DNA of 64,000 bases, taken from the NCBI RefSeq assembly GCF_032854445.1, contig NC_088295.1:30989385-31053384 (forward strand), read 5' to 3'. Origin of the DNA: Liolophura sinensis (lineage: Eukaryota > Mollusca > Polyplacophora > Chitonida > Chitonidae). A program made the translations under genes and the position numbers. The notes beneath the pieces are model-generated. The model did no database searches. It was not told the origin of the DNA and saw nothing but the letters and a program-made list of their open reading frames with translations. Positions 63,089-64,000 of this stretch are shown here, one piece after another (position 1 is the stretch's first letter; every line of letters starts with the position of its first letter).

Positions 63089-63161
63089 TTTCAGCAGCCT
63101 GGGGATGGTCGTGTGTTTCTCACATCATCATGCTGGCCGCCGTGATGTAAGTGAAATATTC
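63089..63161 (+). mobile_element. SINE family A, internal fragment
   Basis: TTTTTCAGCAGCCTGGGGAT, GGTCGTGTGTTTCTCACATC and GCTGGCCGCCGTGATGTAAG, TGAAATATTC. The terminal tail is missing. Confidence 0.75.
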
Positions 63162-64000
63162 AAAAACTACTACATGTATTCAGCTGAGGTTTTGCATACA
63201 TGTAAAGCATGATGTCACAAGGGCAATATTCTATCCTTGGTGCTTCTTGCACATGTTGATTACATAATAAATCACAGGAAAATGTTGAGAACGTTCCATT
63301 GTTGCATGATTCCCAGAATGTGTGCTAATTAACGTAAATTCATGATCATGTCTATTTTTTATATACATATATATATTTTTTTTTTGGCTTTAGAATTTAT
63401 GTAAAGTTACTTGTTTCACTACTTCATGTATTGAGCTATAGTTTGCACTCATATGTCTCCTAGAGGTGAGCTGTTTGGTTGCAAAGTTAATACGTCTGCC
63501 CTCTACATTTAATGTTGGACTATTTTTGTGAATGTAGGTCAAAACAAAAAAGCTGGCTCAGTACTTGTACATGAATACATATATGTATATTTGCATTATG
63601 ATTAGATTTAGTGCGTGACGGAGTGGGTCATGCTTTGCCAGCACAACTGTTTGATAATGTAAAGGATGCAATTATGATGATGCAGAATTTTGTGGTGTAG
63701 CTATTGCAGATGATATTAGCTGTTGGTGTATTGCATAGTAAAAGCAAGACTGATAGTTATAAAAGGCCTCTTGAAAAGAACATTACTGGTAGAGTCCTGT
63801 TAATTCTCCTCTGGGGAACCACGAAAAAACCAGTCCTACCTCCACCGGAGATGTGTGATGTGCTTCGGAGTGTATAGGAATGGAGAAACATTGCTTAGTC
63901 AATTAACCATCTCTCCAAGGGCTCACCTTCTGGCAGATCTTGTACAAAGGACATATTCTGCAAGGCAAGGTGTAGACTCCCAACATTAAATAACTCTATT

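Larger units (their letters stand above)
50099..64000 (+). other. Probable next intron of the PDE3 gene, open to window end
   Basis: From the donor GTTAAG onward I find no exon that must be coding. It contains sense SINEs, poly-T runs, a double E-box (52305-52317), a possible alternative first exon (59242-59316), a CRE (62313-62320) and a coding-like but frame-broken stretch near the end (63760-63990). Confidence 0.5.

Overview
The window looks like animal nuclear DNA, most likely from a marine lophotrochozoan and probably a mollusc. This rests on the AT-rich intronic texture, splice-site-bounded coding sequence, many tRNA-derived SINE copies ending in (AAAT)n, frequent TACATG palindromes, one AAAGGGAGATAACTC motif (29307-29323) that I associate from memory with bivalve DNA, and large AT-rich minisatellites. 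Nothing looks bacterial, plasmid or viral: there is no operon, no dense ORF packing and no CRISPR.

One gene is securely recognised. The plus-strand open frame at 25541-26410 is the first coding exon of a PDE3-type (cGMP-inhibited) cyclic nucleotide phosphodiesterase. It encodes a multi-pass N-terminal membrane region, a basic Ser-rich stretch and the RRTSLP phosphorylation motif, and it ends in a phase-0 splice donor. The catalytic domain is not in the window and must lie beyond position 64000. A good candidate for the next exon is 49970-50098 (43 codons, phase 0 at both ends). A more tentative alternative first exon lies at 59242-59316. Everything else from 26411 to 64000 reads as long introns of this gene.

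Layout: 1-21118 is upstream DNA with scattered SINEs, two copies of an inverted-repeat MITE (8163-8402, 13750-14007), a (TA)n run and no securely recognised gene. A 2.9-kb, 43-bp-unit satellite fills 21119-24065. The promoter-proximal block 24476-25540 holds a regular cluster of TAATCC homeodomain sites and a perfect DR1 nuclear-receptor site 76 bp before the start codon. Then come exon 1 and introns containing three minisatellites (57-bp at 34181-34860, 38-bp at 40194-40912, 30-bp with AABB higher-order structure at 43531-44010), mostly sense-oriented SINEs, and several repeat-poor islands that may be regulatory.

No new multi-gene system was found. The items most worth checking are the candidate second exon, the TAATCC and DR1 sites upstream of PDE3, the surplus of perfect CRE palindromes around a cAMP-degrading enzyme gene, the poly-T/poly-A strand switch at exon 1, and the 57-bp minisatellite that appears to derive from the body of a SINE. 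Coordinates of repeats are approximate to a few bases because they were read by eye.
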